Shown here: one piece after another, positions 1 through 7,468 of the stretch
Numbering within the stretch: position 1 is the first letter of the stretch
Layout: every line of letters starts with the position of its first letter
NCBI RefSeq assembly: GCF_014489075.1
Contig: NZ_JACTGR010000006.1
Location: 1 to 64,000 of the forward strand
Origin: Sphingomonas sp. JC676
GTDB taxonomy: Bacteria > Pseudomonadota > Alphaproteobacteria > Sphingomonadales > Sphingomonadaceae
Length of the DNA stretch: 64,000 nt
Direction: 5' to 3'
The notes under the pieces: model-generated
Database searches by the model: none
Seen by the model: only the letters and a program-made list of their open reading frames with translations
What the model was told of the DNA's origin: nothing
Program-made: the position numbers and the translations under genes

Positions 1-6
1 GGGGCG

Positions 7-360
7 CTAGCCGTCGTTCGATGACAGGCTGCTCTCATCCGCCCATCGCCGGAAGGTTCGGATTAACCGGCTAAGGTCACGCGGACCTCCCCAAGCTTTG
101 AATTGTGAACCTTCGACGCGGCAAACTAACCATGGCACGTCACCGTCGCCGCCTTGAACGGGTTGTTCCTGCGCCGAGACACCGTCGTAGATCGGCGAGA
201 AACGCTGGCCTTCGAGAGAAGTTCTTTCAAGATCGACGGTCAGACTCCACCCCGGATTGTCGAGGGTGTCCACCGTGACGCCGAACTCGTGTTCCCAGTC
301 CTCATCGCACTGGGCGAGGTACCATTGCATCAGCCATGTCAGGTCGTCAGGTGCTTCCAT
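7..360 (-). CDS. Imm53-family immunity protein
   Basis: This 117-residue protein matches the Imm53 pattern as I know it: a Trp-rich N-terminus (LTWLMQWYLAQCDEDWEHE, about residues 7-25), then a conserved TLDNPGWSLTVDL block (32-44) and a C-terminal WLVC segment. Imm53 proteins are cytoplasmic antidotes to toxin domains of polymorphic toxin systems, protecting the cell from its own or a sibling's toxin. No toxin gene is visible beside it; the partner could be left of the window or absent. It starts at ATG and ends with TAG at 7-9. Its position on an integrated island fits the known spread of orphan immunity genes. The family call is fairly firm; the toxin target is unknown. Confidence 0.8.
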   Translation of the reverse strand: MEAPDDLTWLMQWYLAQCDEDWEHEFGVTVDTLDNPGWSLTVDLERTSLEGQRFSPIYDGVSAQEQPVQGGDGDVPWLVCRVEGSQFKAWGGPRDLSRLIRTFRRWADESSLSSNDG

Positions 361-464
361 GTCTTATGGTAACGATGAATTTGGAGTGTCCGCTAGTGGG
401 TACGACCGAGATCCACCTGAACGACGCAGTTTGGGTCGTTACCAGAAGTTCACGCCAGCCCATC

Positions 465-522
465 CGGAACGGCCGCTATTGCGCTTCCCCGTCCCCAAAA
501 GCTGCCGGTCCGCAATCCACCA
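465..522 (+). repeat. Diverged intergenic repeat, copy 1
   Basis: Two blocks match copy 2 at 1682-1737: a 15-base block CGGAACGGCCGCTAT (13/15 identical) and, about 13 bases later, a 30-base block at 493-522 that is about 26/30 identical. Neither copy lies in a convincing reading frame. The copies flank the genes at 637-1095 and 1214-1552. Confidence 0.6.
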
Positions 523-636
523 ATTGCGGACGTAGACCTTGCAGAAAATATGCATTTCCTGCTCGTTTTTAGTCGAGTTAGTGCGCCCCGTCTAAAGCAC
601 CCTTGCGGGGCAGAGTACGTATGGCATGGACCGCGC

Positions 637-1095
637 ATGTCCCACGTTCGCTTTCAAACCCCCAAGGTCATTGGGTCGGTGCTTGCGTTGCTCGTAGTAG
701 TCGGATTTCCGGCCACCAGTTGGGTCTATTGGCCCGCCGTTGGAGAGGCTGGCGTCTTGCCGCCCGAGGCCGACACGATCTTGATCCCGATGATGGAAAG
801 TATTTTTCTCGCCACTGTCATGGCGCCGGTTGTGGCCGTGATAAGCTGGCTGTGCCTTCGCGGAACAGCGCCCCCTGTGAAGCTGCTCGCATGGGACGGA
901 AGCCGGCCAGTCTTGAGCGGGCTTGTAAGCGTCTGCGCTTTGCCACCGCTCGTTGTTAGCGTTCTATCATTGTGGGGTGAAGTGTGTGCGCCGCCCGGCT
1001 GGCACGGCTTATGGTGGGTTCCCTACACGATGCTCGTGATGTTGTGGGTGGCGATGATGCGTAGCGCAGCCCTTTCAAAGCGGAACGGCAGCTAA
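637..1095 (+). CDS. Small membrane protein of unknown function
   Basis: The reading frame is open from 550, but ATG at 637 gives the cleaner start (MSHVRFQTPKVIG...), making a protein of about 152 residues. It shows roughly four hydrophobic segments: VIGSVLALLVVVGFPATSWV near the N-terminus, one around SIFLATVMAPVVAVISWLCL, one around LVSVCALPPLVVSVLSLW, and one near the C-terminus (TMLVMLWVAMM). I recognise no family or catalytic motif. It is an isolated gene in the island, transcribed away from the Imm53 gene. The evidence is a continuous frame and a plausible membrane topology, so the existence of the gene is likely but its function is open. Confidence 0.5.
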   Translation: MSHVRFQTPKVIGSVLALLVVVGFPATSWVYWPAVGEAGVLPPEADTILIPMMESIFLATVMAPVVAVISWLCLRGTAPPVKLLAWDGSRPVLSGLVSVCALPPLVVSVLSLWGEVCAPPGWHGLWWVPYTMLVMLWVAMMRSAALSKRNGS

Positions 1096-1213
1096 CAACC
1101 ACCGCGATTCAGAGCCGGCCTCGCCGATGATCGCCTGCGAAAGTCCGGGAATTGGGTGGTGAACCGTCCGGCAGCTTTCGGGCGCGGCAACCGGCAAAAA
1201 GGACCCGGATGGG

Positions 1214-1552
1214 TCAATCGTTCGGGAACGCACCCTGCGGGATGGCGGCTTCGCCTTTAGGCGTGATGGAGAGCAAATAGAAGGTCTCGCCGTCAGCCAC
1301 CGGTGGAGCGTAACTCTCGCTCCGTCGGACAGCAGTCAAAGCATCGTCCCGGTTCATCGGGGCGGCAGCCCTCGCCTGCTCCCATGCAGTAACCGCAAGC
1401 GTTGTTAGGTAGCCACCCTGGATAAGCGGCAACAGGAAAGCGACACTTTCGGCAACGCTTTTAGTCGGCGGCCCCGCAGGTATTTCCCACAACGCCCGCC
1501 AGTCCTCGTGGCAGTCTTCCAGAAGGCCCGTTTCAGCATCTCCGAGTTCCAA
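1214..1552 (-). CDS. Unknown small protein, possibly truncated at its 5' end
   Basis: The frame encodes about 112 residues from a TTG start (L-E-L-G-D-A-E-T-G...). A GGAAAGGG stretch about 10 bases upstream could serve as ribosome binding site. Directly upstream, in the same frame and separated only by TAA (1556-1558) and one GCG codon, lie 25 sense codons that read like protein (ADWLLLIADVLERWHARGWQ...). The gene may therefore be a longer protein interrupted by a nonsense codon, or two coupled frames. The product has an acidic N-terminus and a helix-like centre; no family is recognised. It sits on the island between two copies of a diverged repeat. Confidence 0.5.
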   Translation of the reverse strand: MELGDAETGLLEDCHEDWRALWEIPAGPPTKSVAESVAFLLPLIQGGYLTTLAVTAWEQARAAAPMNRDDALTAVRRSESYAPPVADGETFYLLSITPKGEAAIPQGAFPND

Positions 1553-1555
1553 CGC

Positions 1556-1633
1556 TTAAGCCCTTTCCGCTTGCCAGCCACGGGCGTGCCATCGTTCGAG
1601 AACGTCTGCAATCAGGAGTAGCCAGTCGGCCAA
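1556..1633 (-). other. 25-codon frame directly upstream, in phase with the 1214-1552 gene
   Basis: From a TTG at 1633 the frame reads 25 protein-like codons rich in Leu, Trp and Ala, then TAA. The next codons in the same phase begin the 1214-1552 gene. Either this is the original N-terminus cut off by a nonsense mutation, or a leader peptide. No good ribosome binding site precedes the TTG. Confidence 0.35.
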
Positions 1634-1681
1634 TGAACGGCAAAGAATGGGGCGGAAGCGGTCGTCCCCGGAAGTTTGATC

Positions 1682-1737
1682 CGAAACGGCGGCTATCAGA
1701 CTTTGACCCCCAAAAGCGACCGGTCTGCAAACCACCA
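1682..1737 (+). repeat. Diverged intergenic repeat, copy 2
   Basis: Same orientation as copy 1 at 465-522, with blocks CGAAACGGCGGCTAT and a 30-base block ending at 1737, 11 bases apart. A weaker, inverted resemblance around 1130-1190 shares an 11-base core (AAAGCTGCCGG on the minus strand). Confidence 0.6.
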
Positions 1738-1836
1738 GAAGCCGCCAGACCGCTTCTACCCAATCGAAGTCAATTCCGCCGCGGCCAGAATCTATTCACG
1801 CCGCCTAGGCCGCTGATGCGTTCTTAGAGACCGCGC

Positions 1837-2997
1837 TCATAGGGCAAGACCCGCCAACGCCTCCGCTGCCGCATGCCGACTGAGATGGCCGTAATGCCGT
1901 TCGATCATCTCCGCGCTCGTGTCGCTGATCTGCGCCACGGCGAGCAACGGCAGTCCGCCGTTCACGAGGTCGGTGATCGTACTATGACGGAGCGTGTAGG
2001 CGGTCGTCCCGGGCGGCAGCTTGGCAGCGACGACAGCCTCCGCGATCGGCCTCTTCCATGTTTCCTTGTCCCATGGCTTGCTATTGGCACGCGCCAGTAA
2101 CGGGGCATGGGGCAGCTTGCCCTTCGCCTGCGCCGCGAAAAATTTGGCGGCGGCGGCCGGTATAAGGATACGGCGAGGCTTGCCGCTTTTGTCCTTGCCG
2201 ATGGTCAGTTCCGACGTCCGCTTGTCGAAATCCCCGGCGTTCAGGCCGGCGACCGCCCCCGGCCGGAGCGGAAGCAGGCAAAGCGCCCGAACGAAGGGCT
2301 CAGCGTCCGTGTCGATCTTCTCTAAAAGCGCGCGCCGCTGGTCGCGATCCAAATAGAGCGTCCGTTGCCGGTCAGCATTTCGGATTGCCTTCAATGCTTC
2401 TTGCCACGCAGCTTCCGTATCTGGTGCGCCCGGCGCGAGTATCTTGTTCAATGCTGCGCGGAGCATCGCCATGTCCCGATTAATCGAGGAGGGCGCGCGA
2501 TCGCGGGTGACCTGCGGGCCTTTCTTGCGGCGGGTGACCAGCGCCGGCTTTTCTTCCAGGCGCTTGCGCCAGGCCTGCAAATGATGTCGGCGAAGCTTGA
2601 TCAGCTTCACCTTGGCGATCGGATCGGAATACACGTGGCGCTTGAAGCGACCTGCAGCGTCGGGATGCGTCTCCGCATATCGGCCACACGCTTCCTCTAC
2701 GGTCTCAACCTTTTCCTCGATCTGGCCGCCCGACTCCACCAAGGCAGCGAAGGCTTCCGCCTCCCTCTTTGCGTCGGCGAACCGATCGCGGCCGGGAACC
2801 TTGCCGAAGTCGCCAAGCGCCTTGAGGTGATAGCGGCGTTGATCCTCGTCGTAAGCACGAGCGATCCAGGTTCCCGCCCCCTCTCGTGCCGAGGGTCGAT
2901 AGCCGAGAAAGCATCCTGGCCGAATGCGCTGCCAGTACGGCTCGCGCTGATTGCGGAGCGCCTCCCGCTCTCTCACTTTGCTCAGGTCCAGCGCCAT
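1837..2997 (-). CDS. Tyrosine recombinase/integrase
   Basis: This 386-residue phage-type integrase would catalyse site-specific insertion and excision of the island. The C-terminal catalytic domain shows LRPGAVAGLNAGDF (box I Arg region), TLRHS with Arg at about 337, and ERHYGHL with the nucleophilic Tyr at about residue 369. The N-terminal part has the Lys/Arg-rich arm-binding and core-binding character of the family. The start at ATG 2997 has a GGGAGG ribosome binding site nearby. Upstream lie a tandem repeat (3017-3039) and the tRNA-Arg fragment used as attachment site. The length is normal and no frameshift is seen, so it is probably active. Confidence 0.93.
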   Translation of the reverse strand: MALDLSKVREREALRNQREPYWQRIRPGCFLGYRPSAREGAGTWIARAYDEDQRRYHLKALGDFGKVPGRDRFADAKREAEAFAALVESGGQIEEKVETVEEACGRYAETHPDAAGRFKRHVYSDPIAKVKLIKLRRHHLQAWRKRLEEKPALVTRRKKGPQVTRDRAPSSINRDMAMLRAALNKILAPGAPDTEAAWQEALKAIRNADRQRTLYLDRDQRRALLEKIDTDAEPFVRALCLLPLRPGAVAGLNAGDFDKRTSELTIGKDKSGKPRRILIPAAAAKFFAAQAKGKLPHAPLLARANSKPWDKETWKRPIAEAVVAAKLPPGTTAYTLRHSTITDLVNGGLPLLAVAQISDTSAEMIERHYGHLSRHAAAEALAGLAL

Positions 2998-3016
2998 GCC
3001 GGCCTCCCTTTCATTC

Positions 3017-3039
3017 CGTACGGAAAACGTACGGAAAAC
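3017..3039 (+). repeat. Tandem 11-bp repeat upstream of the integrase
   Basis: CGTACGGAAAA occurs twice in tandem and is followed by C, each copy carrying GTACGG. It lies 20 bases upstream of the integrase start and about 95 bases from the attachment core. Iterated sites at this place are often integrase arm sites or operators for int; that role is inference. Confidence 0.5.
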
Positions 3040-3131
3040 ATAGTGGGAGATAGTTAGATCACCAGAGATATAAAATCAATACTTCCTAGTATGATAGCAA
3101 TTTCAGGAAATCTCAAAAACACCCATTTCTG

Positions 3132-3180
3132 TGCACTCCGAAGGCAGAGGCCACAGGTTCGAATCCTGTCGGGTGCGCCA
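3132..3180 (+). other. Attachment site: 3' part of tRNA-Arg(CCG)
   Basis: From 3136 the sequence reads as the anticodon loop (CTCCGAA, anticodon CCG), 3' anticodon stem GGCAG, T-arm ACAGG-TTCGAAT-CCTGT, acceptor strand CGGGTGC, G, and CCA at 3178-3180. No D-arm or 5' acceptor precedes it. This is the direct-repeat copy left at the distal end of an element inserted in a tRNA-Arg gene. It marks the junction to native chromosome on its right. Confidence 0.85.
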
Positions 3181-3568
3181 GCTTCAGACTTTGCCTTTGC
3201 GCCAGTGCTGCCGGCTAGCGAGTGAACCGCCGCACGTGCGCACCGGTTCGTCGACGATGTCGGATTCATCCTAGCACCTCTGGAACGAATCGGATAAATT
3301 ACGCCTCGACTCCGGAAAGCTATTTGCGCCGGCGTTTGAATATATATGAGAAATATCGGAGCTACGGGACCCCGCCCAGTAAGAGGTGGAGTCATGGGCC
3401 GTTCGTATCCATCCGATTCACACTGACAGGTTATTAAGGAATATTGCCGCTGCATGCGATCGGCAACTGTCGATCATATGCACGCTGCTTGCCGAGGATG
3501 TGCGTCATCCTGCGGCCGATTCGCTATGACTGTCAGATCGGAGAGTTGATGCTTAACGGGAGGTTCTC
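3181..3568. other. Non-coding stretch between the att site and the four-gene operon
   Basis: There is no convincing gene in these 388 bases. It must hold the promoter of the operon that starts at 3569, but I see no clear -35/-10 pair. The only clear element is the ribosome binding site GGGAGG just before the first ATG. Confidence 0.5.
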
Positions 3569-5890
3569 ATGGCGACACCAAATGAAAAATCGCGCAAACT
3601 GACGATCCGTACCGGGTTCGAAGGCAAGCCCGACGGGGAAATCGATTCGTCCGTCTATCTGTTCGATCGCGGTGGGGCGCTGATTGCCAGCGCGCCGCTG
3701 GCGAAGGGCGAGGCCAGGTTCGCGCTCGATCGCCTGCCGCGCGGCGCGCGTGTGTTCGTCGGCCCGTCGCTGGACAAGACCGAGCGCGCCGCTCCGCCAT
3801 CGCTCTCGACGATGGAGCGCATTTCCGCGTTTGAGCCGCCGATCCGGATCCGGCCTGACATCTCCATCTATGATCTGGCGAAGGTGCCTGAGCTGTTCTG
3901 GCCGCACTGGCCGCTATGCCGTTGCCGCGTGCGCGGGCGCATCATGGTCCGCAAGACCTCGCCCAACGGCGTCGTCGTCGAAGCTCCCGTGTGCAACGCG
4001 CGCGTCCATATCTGCGAAGTCGATCGCCTGCCCTGGCTGATCCTGCGCCTCCCCGATCCCGACATATTCCGTCTGCGCGACGAACTGATCGATATCATCC
4101 GCCGGCCCATTCCCTGGCCGCCCGAGCCCGATCCCGGCCCGCTGCGCGACATCGCCATGCTTCCCGAGGCGCTGGCGCGCCGGGTGGTGGGCAACACCCT
4201 CGATCGCGTCGCGCTCAATCCTCAGCCGCTCCCTCCGGGGCCGACAGAGCTGGTTGCGCTCAACCCGCAACCTCTGCCGCCCGTCGAAGGACCGGCGTTC
4301 AGCGGGAAATTGCGGCGGGCCAGCGACGCCGTGGCGTTCAATCCGCAACCCGATCCTCCCGGCGACCCCTTCCGAGCCCTGCCGCAGGCCGCGCAATTCG
4401 CGCTTCGCTCGAACGCAGCCGCCGTCATCCGCCGCACGCTGCTCGACAATATCGAGCTGATCCGGCCCTGGATCTGCTGGTGGCCCTGGCTGCATCGCTG
4501 GTTCTACACCTGCGACGAGCTGCGCGTCGTCACGACCGACGATCAGGGGCGTTTCGATACCAGCATCTGGTATCTCTGCGGAGGCGACAAGCCCGACCTG
4601 TATTTCTGGGTCGAGTATGCGATCGGCGGCACCTGGACGCCGGTCTATCGCCCGCCGATCCCCTGCCATGTCTGGTGGGACTATGCCTGCGGAACCGAGG
4701 TGACCATCACGGTGACGGATCCGCGCGTACCCGGCTGTGGCGACGTGCCCGATCTCCAGGGCAAGCAGGTCGTGGTCAAGACCATCGGCCGCGAGGTCAG
4801 CATGGGCGAGATCAACCACGAGCCGGCGGCCAATGCGGGGACCGCGCAGCCGATGTTCTCGATCAGCTACGGCCGTGAATCGCCGTTCGGCGCCACGCTG
4901 GAGCCACGCGTCGATTTCGGCAACGGGCTGAAGCCCGCGGGCATTACGCATTATCGCTGGTCGTATCGCCCGCTCGGCTCGACTGACGAGGACGACTGGA
5001 TCGCGATCCAGGCCGATGTCCGGCGCCATTATCGCGAGATCCCTGCCGGACCGCTGGATCCGACCGTCTACAAATCGGCGCTCGTTGGCCCCGACCCGGC
5101 GATCACCGGCGGCTATTTCTTCCAGGTCGAGCCCGCGCTCCCGGCAGGGGGCGAGGACTGGGAGGTGCTCGACGAAGGCTATGATCTTGCCAGCGCATAT
5201 TGGGATACGACCGGGCTGCTCGGCAAATATGAGCTCAAGCTCGAGCTGTTCCGCAAGACCGGCACGACGATGACGCGGGTCGACCTCACCGCCGAAAGCG
5301 TGGGGATCAACCAGATCCTCGATCCCGCGCCGCTTACCGGCCCCACCTATACCGCGACGCCCGCCACCAGCGATCGGCTGCTAATCGATCCGGTGACGCT
5401 GCATGCGGTGGGTTATCGGCTGGTGCTCCATGTCGACAACCGATCGTGCTTCGGGACGATCGACTCGGTATCGGTCGCGCCCGGCGCGAACGACACCAAG
5501 TGCGGCTTCCTGGAATATGCGCCGGGCGCCTCCGCGACGATCACCTTCCGCGCCAGCCATCCGGGCAATTTCGCGAGCTTCGGCTTCGCCGTTGCACGCG
5601 TCGCGACAGGGCTGCCCTCGGCAAGCGCGGCGGGGCTGACCGATGCGGCCAGCGTCAACGGCTATGTCCGCTCCGGCGACCAGTTCAGCAAGAGCGTGGC
5701 GGTGACGGCACTGCTTGCAGAGGGGCTCGGACCCACGGAGGGGCCATGCACCAGGGCCGCTTTCGGCGAGAGCCTATACGTCTATGCGCTCGCGACCAAC
5801 GGCTATGGCCGGCTGAGCGGTCTCGACGCGCCCAACGCGATCCCGCCGGGCCAGATCGGCCTGCGCGCCTTCGCCATCACGCCCGCCTGA
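3569..5890 (+). CDS. Large beta-rich protein with three NPQP motifs, unknown function
   Basis: This 773-residue protein is the first gene of a four-gene operon and has a strong GGGAGG site before the ATG. I do not recognise the family. The N-terminus looks like a beta sandwich, and around 118-150 a segment resembles a carboxypeptidase-regulatory/transthyretin-like domain (GRIMVRKTSPNG... ending CNARVHICEVD). Residues 214-223 and 229-238 are the identical decapeptide VALNPQPLPP; 255-264 is VAFNPQPDPP. A Trp/Cys-rich patch follows (WICWWPWLHRWFYTC, near 300), then more beta-type sequence (DDQGRFDTSIWYLCGG) and a long C-terminal region. It has no signal peptide and no transmembrane segment. The proline motifs could act as a linker or as binding sites for a partner; this is inference. 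Confidence 0.85.
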   Translation: MATPNEKSRKLTIRTGFEGKPDGEIDSSVYLFDRGGALIASAPLAKGEARFALDRLPRGARVFVGPSLDKTERAAPPSLSTMERISAFEPPIRIRPDISIYDLAKVPELFWPHWPLCRCRVRGRIMVRKTSPNGVVVEAPVCNARVHICEVDRLPWLILRLPDPDIFRLRDELIDIIRRPIPWPPEPDPGPLRDIAMLPEALARRVVGNTLDRVALNPQPLPPGPTELVALNPQPLPPVEGPAFSGKLRRASDAVAFNPQPDPPGDPFRALPQAAQFALRSNAAAVIRRTLLDNIELIRPWICWWPWLHRWFYTCDELRVVTTDDQGRFDTSIWYLCGGDKPDLYFWVEYAIGGTWTPVYRPPIPCHVWWDYACGTEVTITVTDPRVPGCGDVPDLQGKQVVVKTIGREVSMGEINHEPAANAGTAQPMFSISYGRESPFGATLEPRVDFGNGLKPAGITHYRWSYRPLGSTDEDDWIAIQADVRRHYREIPAGPLDPTVYKSALVGPDPAITGGYFFQVEPALPAGGEDWEVLDEGYDLASAYWDTTGLLGKYELKLELFRKTGTTMTRVDLTAESVGINQILDPAPLTGPTYTATPATSDRLLIDPVTLHAVGYRLVLHVDNRSCFGTIDSVSVAPGANDTKCGFLEYAPGASATITFRASHPGNFASFGFAVARVATGLPSASAAGLTDAASVNGYVRSGDQFSKSVAVTALLAEGLGPTEGPCTRAAFGESLYVYALATNGYGRLSGLDAPNAIPPGQIGLRAFAITPA

Positions 5891-5917
5891 AGGGCCTGGA
5901 ACGCAAGGAGAAATCCG

Positions 5918-6625
5918 ATGAGTCTCACCCAAGCCGAAACCGTGTTCGCGAGCGTGCACGAAGACGCGATCAACGACGCGCTCACTGCCTTCTGCACCGC
6001 CAGGCCGCGTTACCTCGCTTACGGCTCGCCGGCCTTCACCCCCGTGACGACGGCGGCCGAGACGCGGATGGATGCGATTGCCTTTCCCGGTGTGCCGGGC
6101 GGCATCCAGTGGCGCCTGCGCCTGTCGATCCCGCGGGTCGATCTGTTCAAGCAGACCCAGGCGCTGCCCCCCGAACTCAGCCTCGGGCCCGGCCAGTTCA
6201 GCGTCGAGCTCGATGCCGAGCTTTGCATCGAGTGCCGCAAGATCCGGATCGACCCCAAGCCGCCGCGTCCCGACAAGGGGCGCGGCAACGACAATCCGAA
6301 CGAACCGCCGCGCGACGACAAGCATCCGCTGAGCGAGCTCACCTGCTTCAAGCTCCGCGTGTTCGCGGTGGGCCATCTCGAGCATGTATTTACCTCCACC
6401 GGCGAGGACGGAATCGCCTTCGCCGTCGATGCCGTGGAGATCGTCGACATCAAGCCCGACGAGCTCGAATCCTTCCTCGAATGCCTGATGTTCCTGATCC
6501 TGCAGGCGGTGCTTGCCGGCATTCGCCTGCCGCTCAGGGCGCTGCGCGCGGGGGCATTCCAGCTCGTTCCCGTCGTCGGCCCGCTCATCGAGGACGACCA
6601 GATCAAGGTCCGCGGAACCGTGTGA
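5918..6625 (+). CDS. Unknown protein, possible relative of the next gene product
   Basis: This 235-residue protein is the second gene of the operon, 27 bases after the first, with an AAGGAG site before the ATG. The N-terminus (VHEDAINDALTAFCTA, about residues 13-28) resembles that of the next protein. Then come beta-type strands, a charged linker rich in Pro, Asp, Arg and Asn around 115-135, a Cys pair in LCIEC, and a hydrophobic stretch around 189-225 (CLMFLILQAVLAGI...VPVVGPLI). There is no signal peptide. The architecture of helix, amphipathic beta region and hydrophobic insertion brings to mind lipid-binding TULIP-type proteins, but that is a weak resemblance and no family is claimed. Confidence 0.8.
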   Translation: MSLTQAETVFASVHEDAINDALTAFCTARPRYLAYGSPAFTPVTTAAETRMDAIAFPGVPGGIQWRLRLSIPRVDLFKQTQALPPELSLGPGQFSVELDAELCIECRKIRIDPKPPRPDKGRGNDNPNEPPRDDKHPLSELTCFKLRVFAVGHLEHVFTSTGEDGIAFAVDAVEIVDIKPDELESFLECLMFLILQAVLAGIRLPLRALRAGAFQLVPVVGPLIEDDQIKVRGTV

Positions 6626-6648
6626 CCACCAAGCCAAGGAGATAAGCC

Positions 6649-7452
6649 ATGGCGGAAATTATCGCAGCCGTTGACGAAACCGCGGCCAACACCCTGATCG
6701 ACACCGCGATCGCACTGATCCCCCCGCAATCGGCGAGCGGATCGGGCAGTCTCGGACCCTTTGTCGCCAGCTATTCGGTGTCCGCGACCCTGGCGAACGG
6801 CGATATCGACCTGATCGCGCCCGACATCATCCGCGTCGCCAATCTGCGTGTGAACTGGTCGGCCACCCTCGGCATCGGCATCGATCTGAGCACGATCCTG
6901 CCGGACTTCTGCCTGCCCCAGGTCTGCGTCAACATCCCGTGCGTCGGGCGGGTCTGCACGCCACGCATCTGCATCGACTGGCCGACGATCGGGGTAACGG
7001 TACCGCTTTCCGACTTTGTCGAGGCCGATGCCGATTTCCGGCTGGCGATCAGCCTGTCAGGCGGGATCTGGAACGTGGAGGGCGTGGTCGTCGGCGTGCC
7101 GTCGCTACGCTTCGGGCCGACCACCGCGCTGCTGCTGGTCGCGATCGGCGCGGCGATCACACCGGTCCTGCTCGCCGTTCCCTTCATCGGCATCTTCCTT
7201 GCGGTCGCGATCAACACGATCCTGGCGCTGATCGGGGTGGCCGGGCTGATCGGCCTGCTCGGACCGATCCTCACTCCCTTCGTCAGCGGGCTGAAGATCC
7301 CGATCTACAAGCAGCCCCAGCTCTTCGAGGTGCTGCCGATCGAGGGTCCGATCGATCCGGCGGTCCACATCACGATCGATGCCCTCGCGGCGAGTGTCGA
7401 GTCGACCGACGAGGACGAGCTCGTGCTCACCGCCGACATCTCACCCGCCTGA
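6649..7452 (+). CDS. Unknown protein with periodic cysteines and a hydrophobic hairpin region
   Basis: This 267-residue protein is the third gene of the operon, with an AAGGAG site before the ATG. The N-terminal helix (VDETAANTLIDTAIALI) resembles that of the preceding protein. Cys occurs at 88, 93, 98, 103 and 108, an exact C-x4-C spacing repeated four times, within a Val/Ile/Pro-rich beta-like stretch. Residues about 158-213 form one long apolar region that could span a membrane two or three times. The C-terminal ITIDALAASVESTDEDELVL looks like amphipathic strands. There is no signal peptide. A lipid-binding or membrane-inserting role is possible but unproven. Confidence 0.8.
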   Translation: MAEIIAAVDETAANTLIDTAIALIPPQSASGSGSLGPFVASYSVSATLANGDIDLIAPDIIRVANLRVNWSATLGIGIDLSTILPDFCLPQVCVNIPCVGRVCTPRICIDWPTIGVTVPLSDFVEADADFRLAISLSGGIWNVEGVVVGVPSLRFGPTTALLLVAIGAAITPVLLAVPFIGIFLAVAINTILALIGVAGLIGLLGPILTPFVSGLKIPIYKQPQLFEVLPIEGPIDPAVHITIDALAASVESTDEDELVLTADISPA

Positions 7453-7468
7453 ATCAAGGAGACACGCG

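Larger units (their letters stand above)
1..3180. mobile_element. Right end of an integrated genomic island
   Basis: The segment carries a tyrosine integrase whose 5' end points at a 3'-terminal tRNA-Arg(CCG) fragment. This is the usual layout of an element inserted into the 3' end of a tRNA gene. Cargo seen here is an Imm53 immunity gene, an unknown membrane protein and a small unknown gene, separated by long low-coding stretches with a diverged repeat. The other end, with the intact tRNA-Arg, should lie left of the window. The boundary at 3180 is inferred from the tRNA fragment; the left boundary is not visible. Confidence 0.75.

Noticed and set aside
1633..1827. Short plus-strand frame in the island
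   Set aside because: It lies over a non-coding repeat copy and is rich in Pro, Arg and Lys without protein character.
3054..3455. Minus-strand open frame across the tRNA-Arg fragment
   Set aside because: It includes the antisense of the tRNA (D-R-I-R-T-C-G type string), a well-known artefact, and shows no family features.
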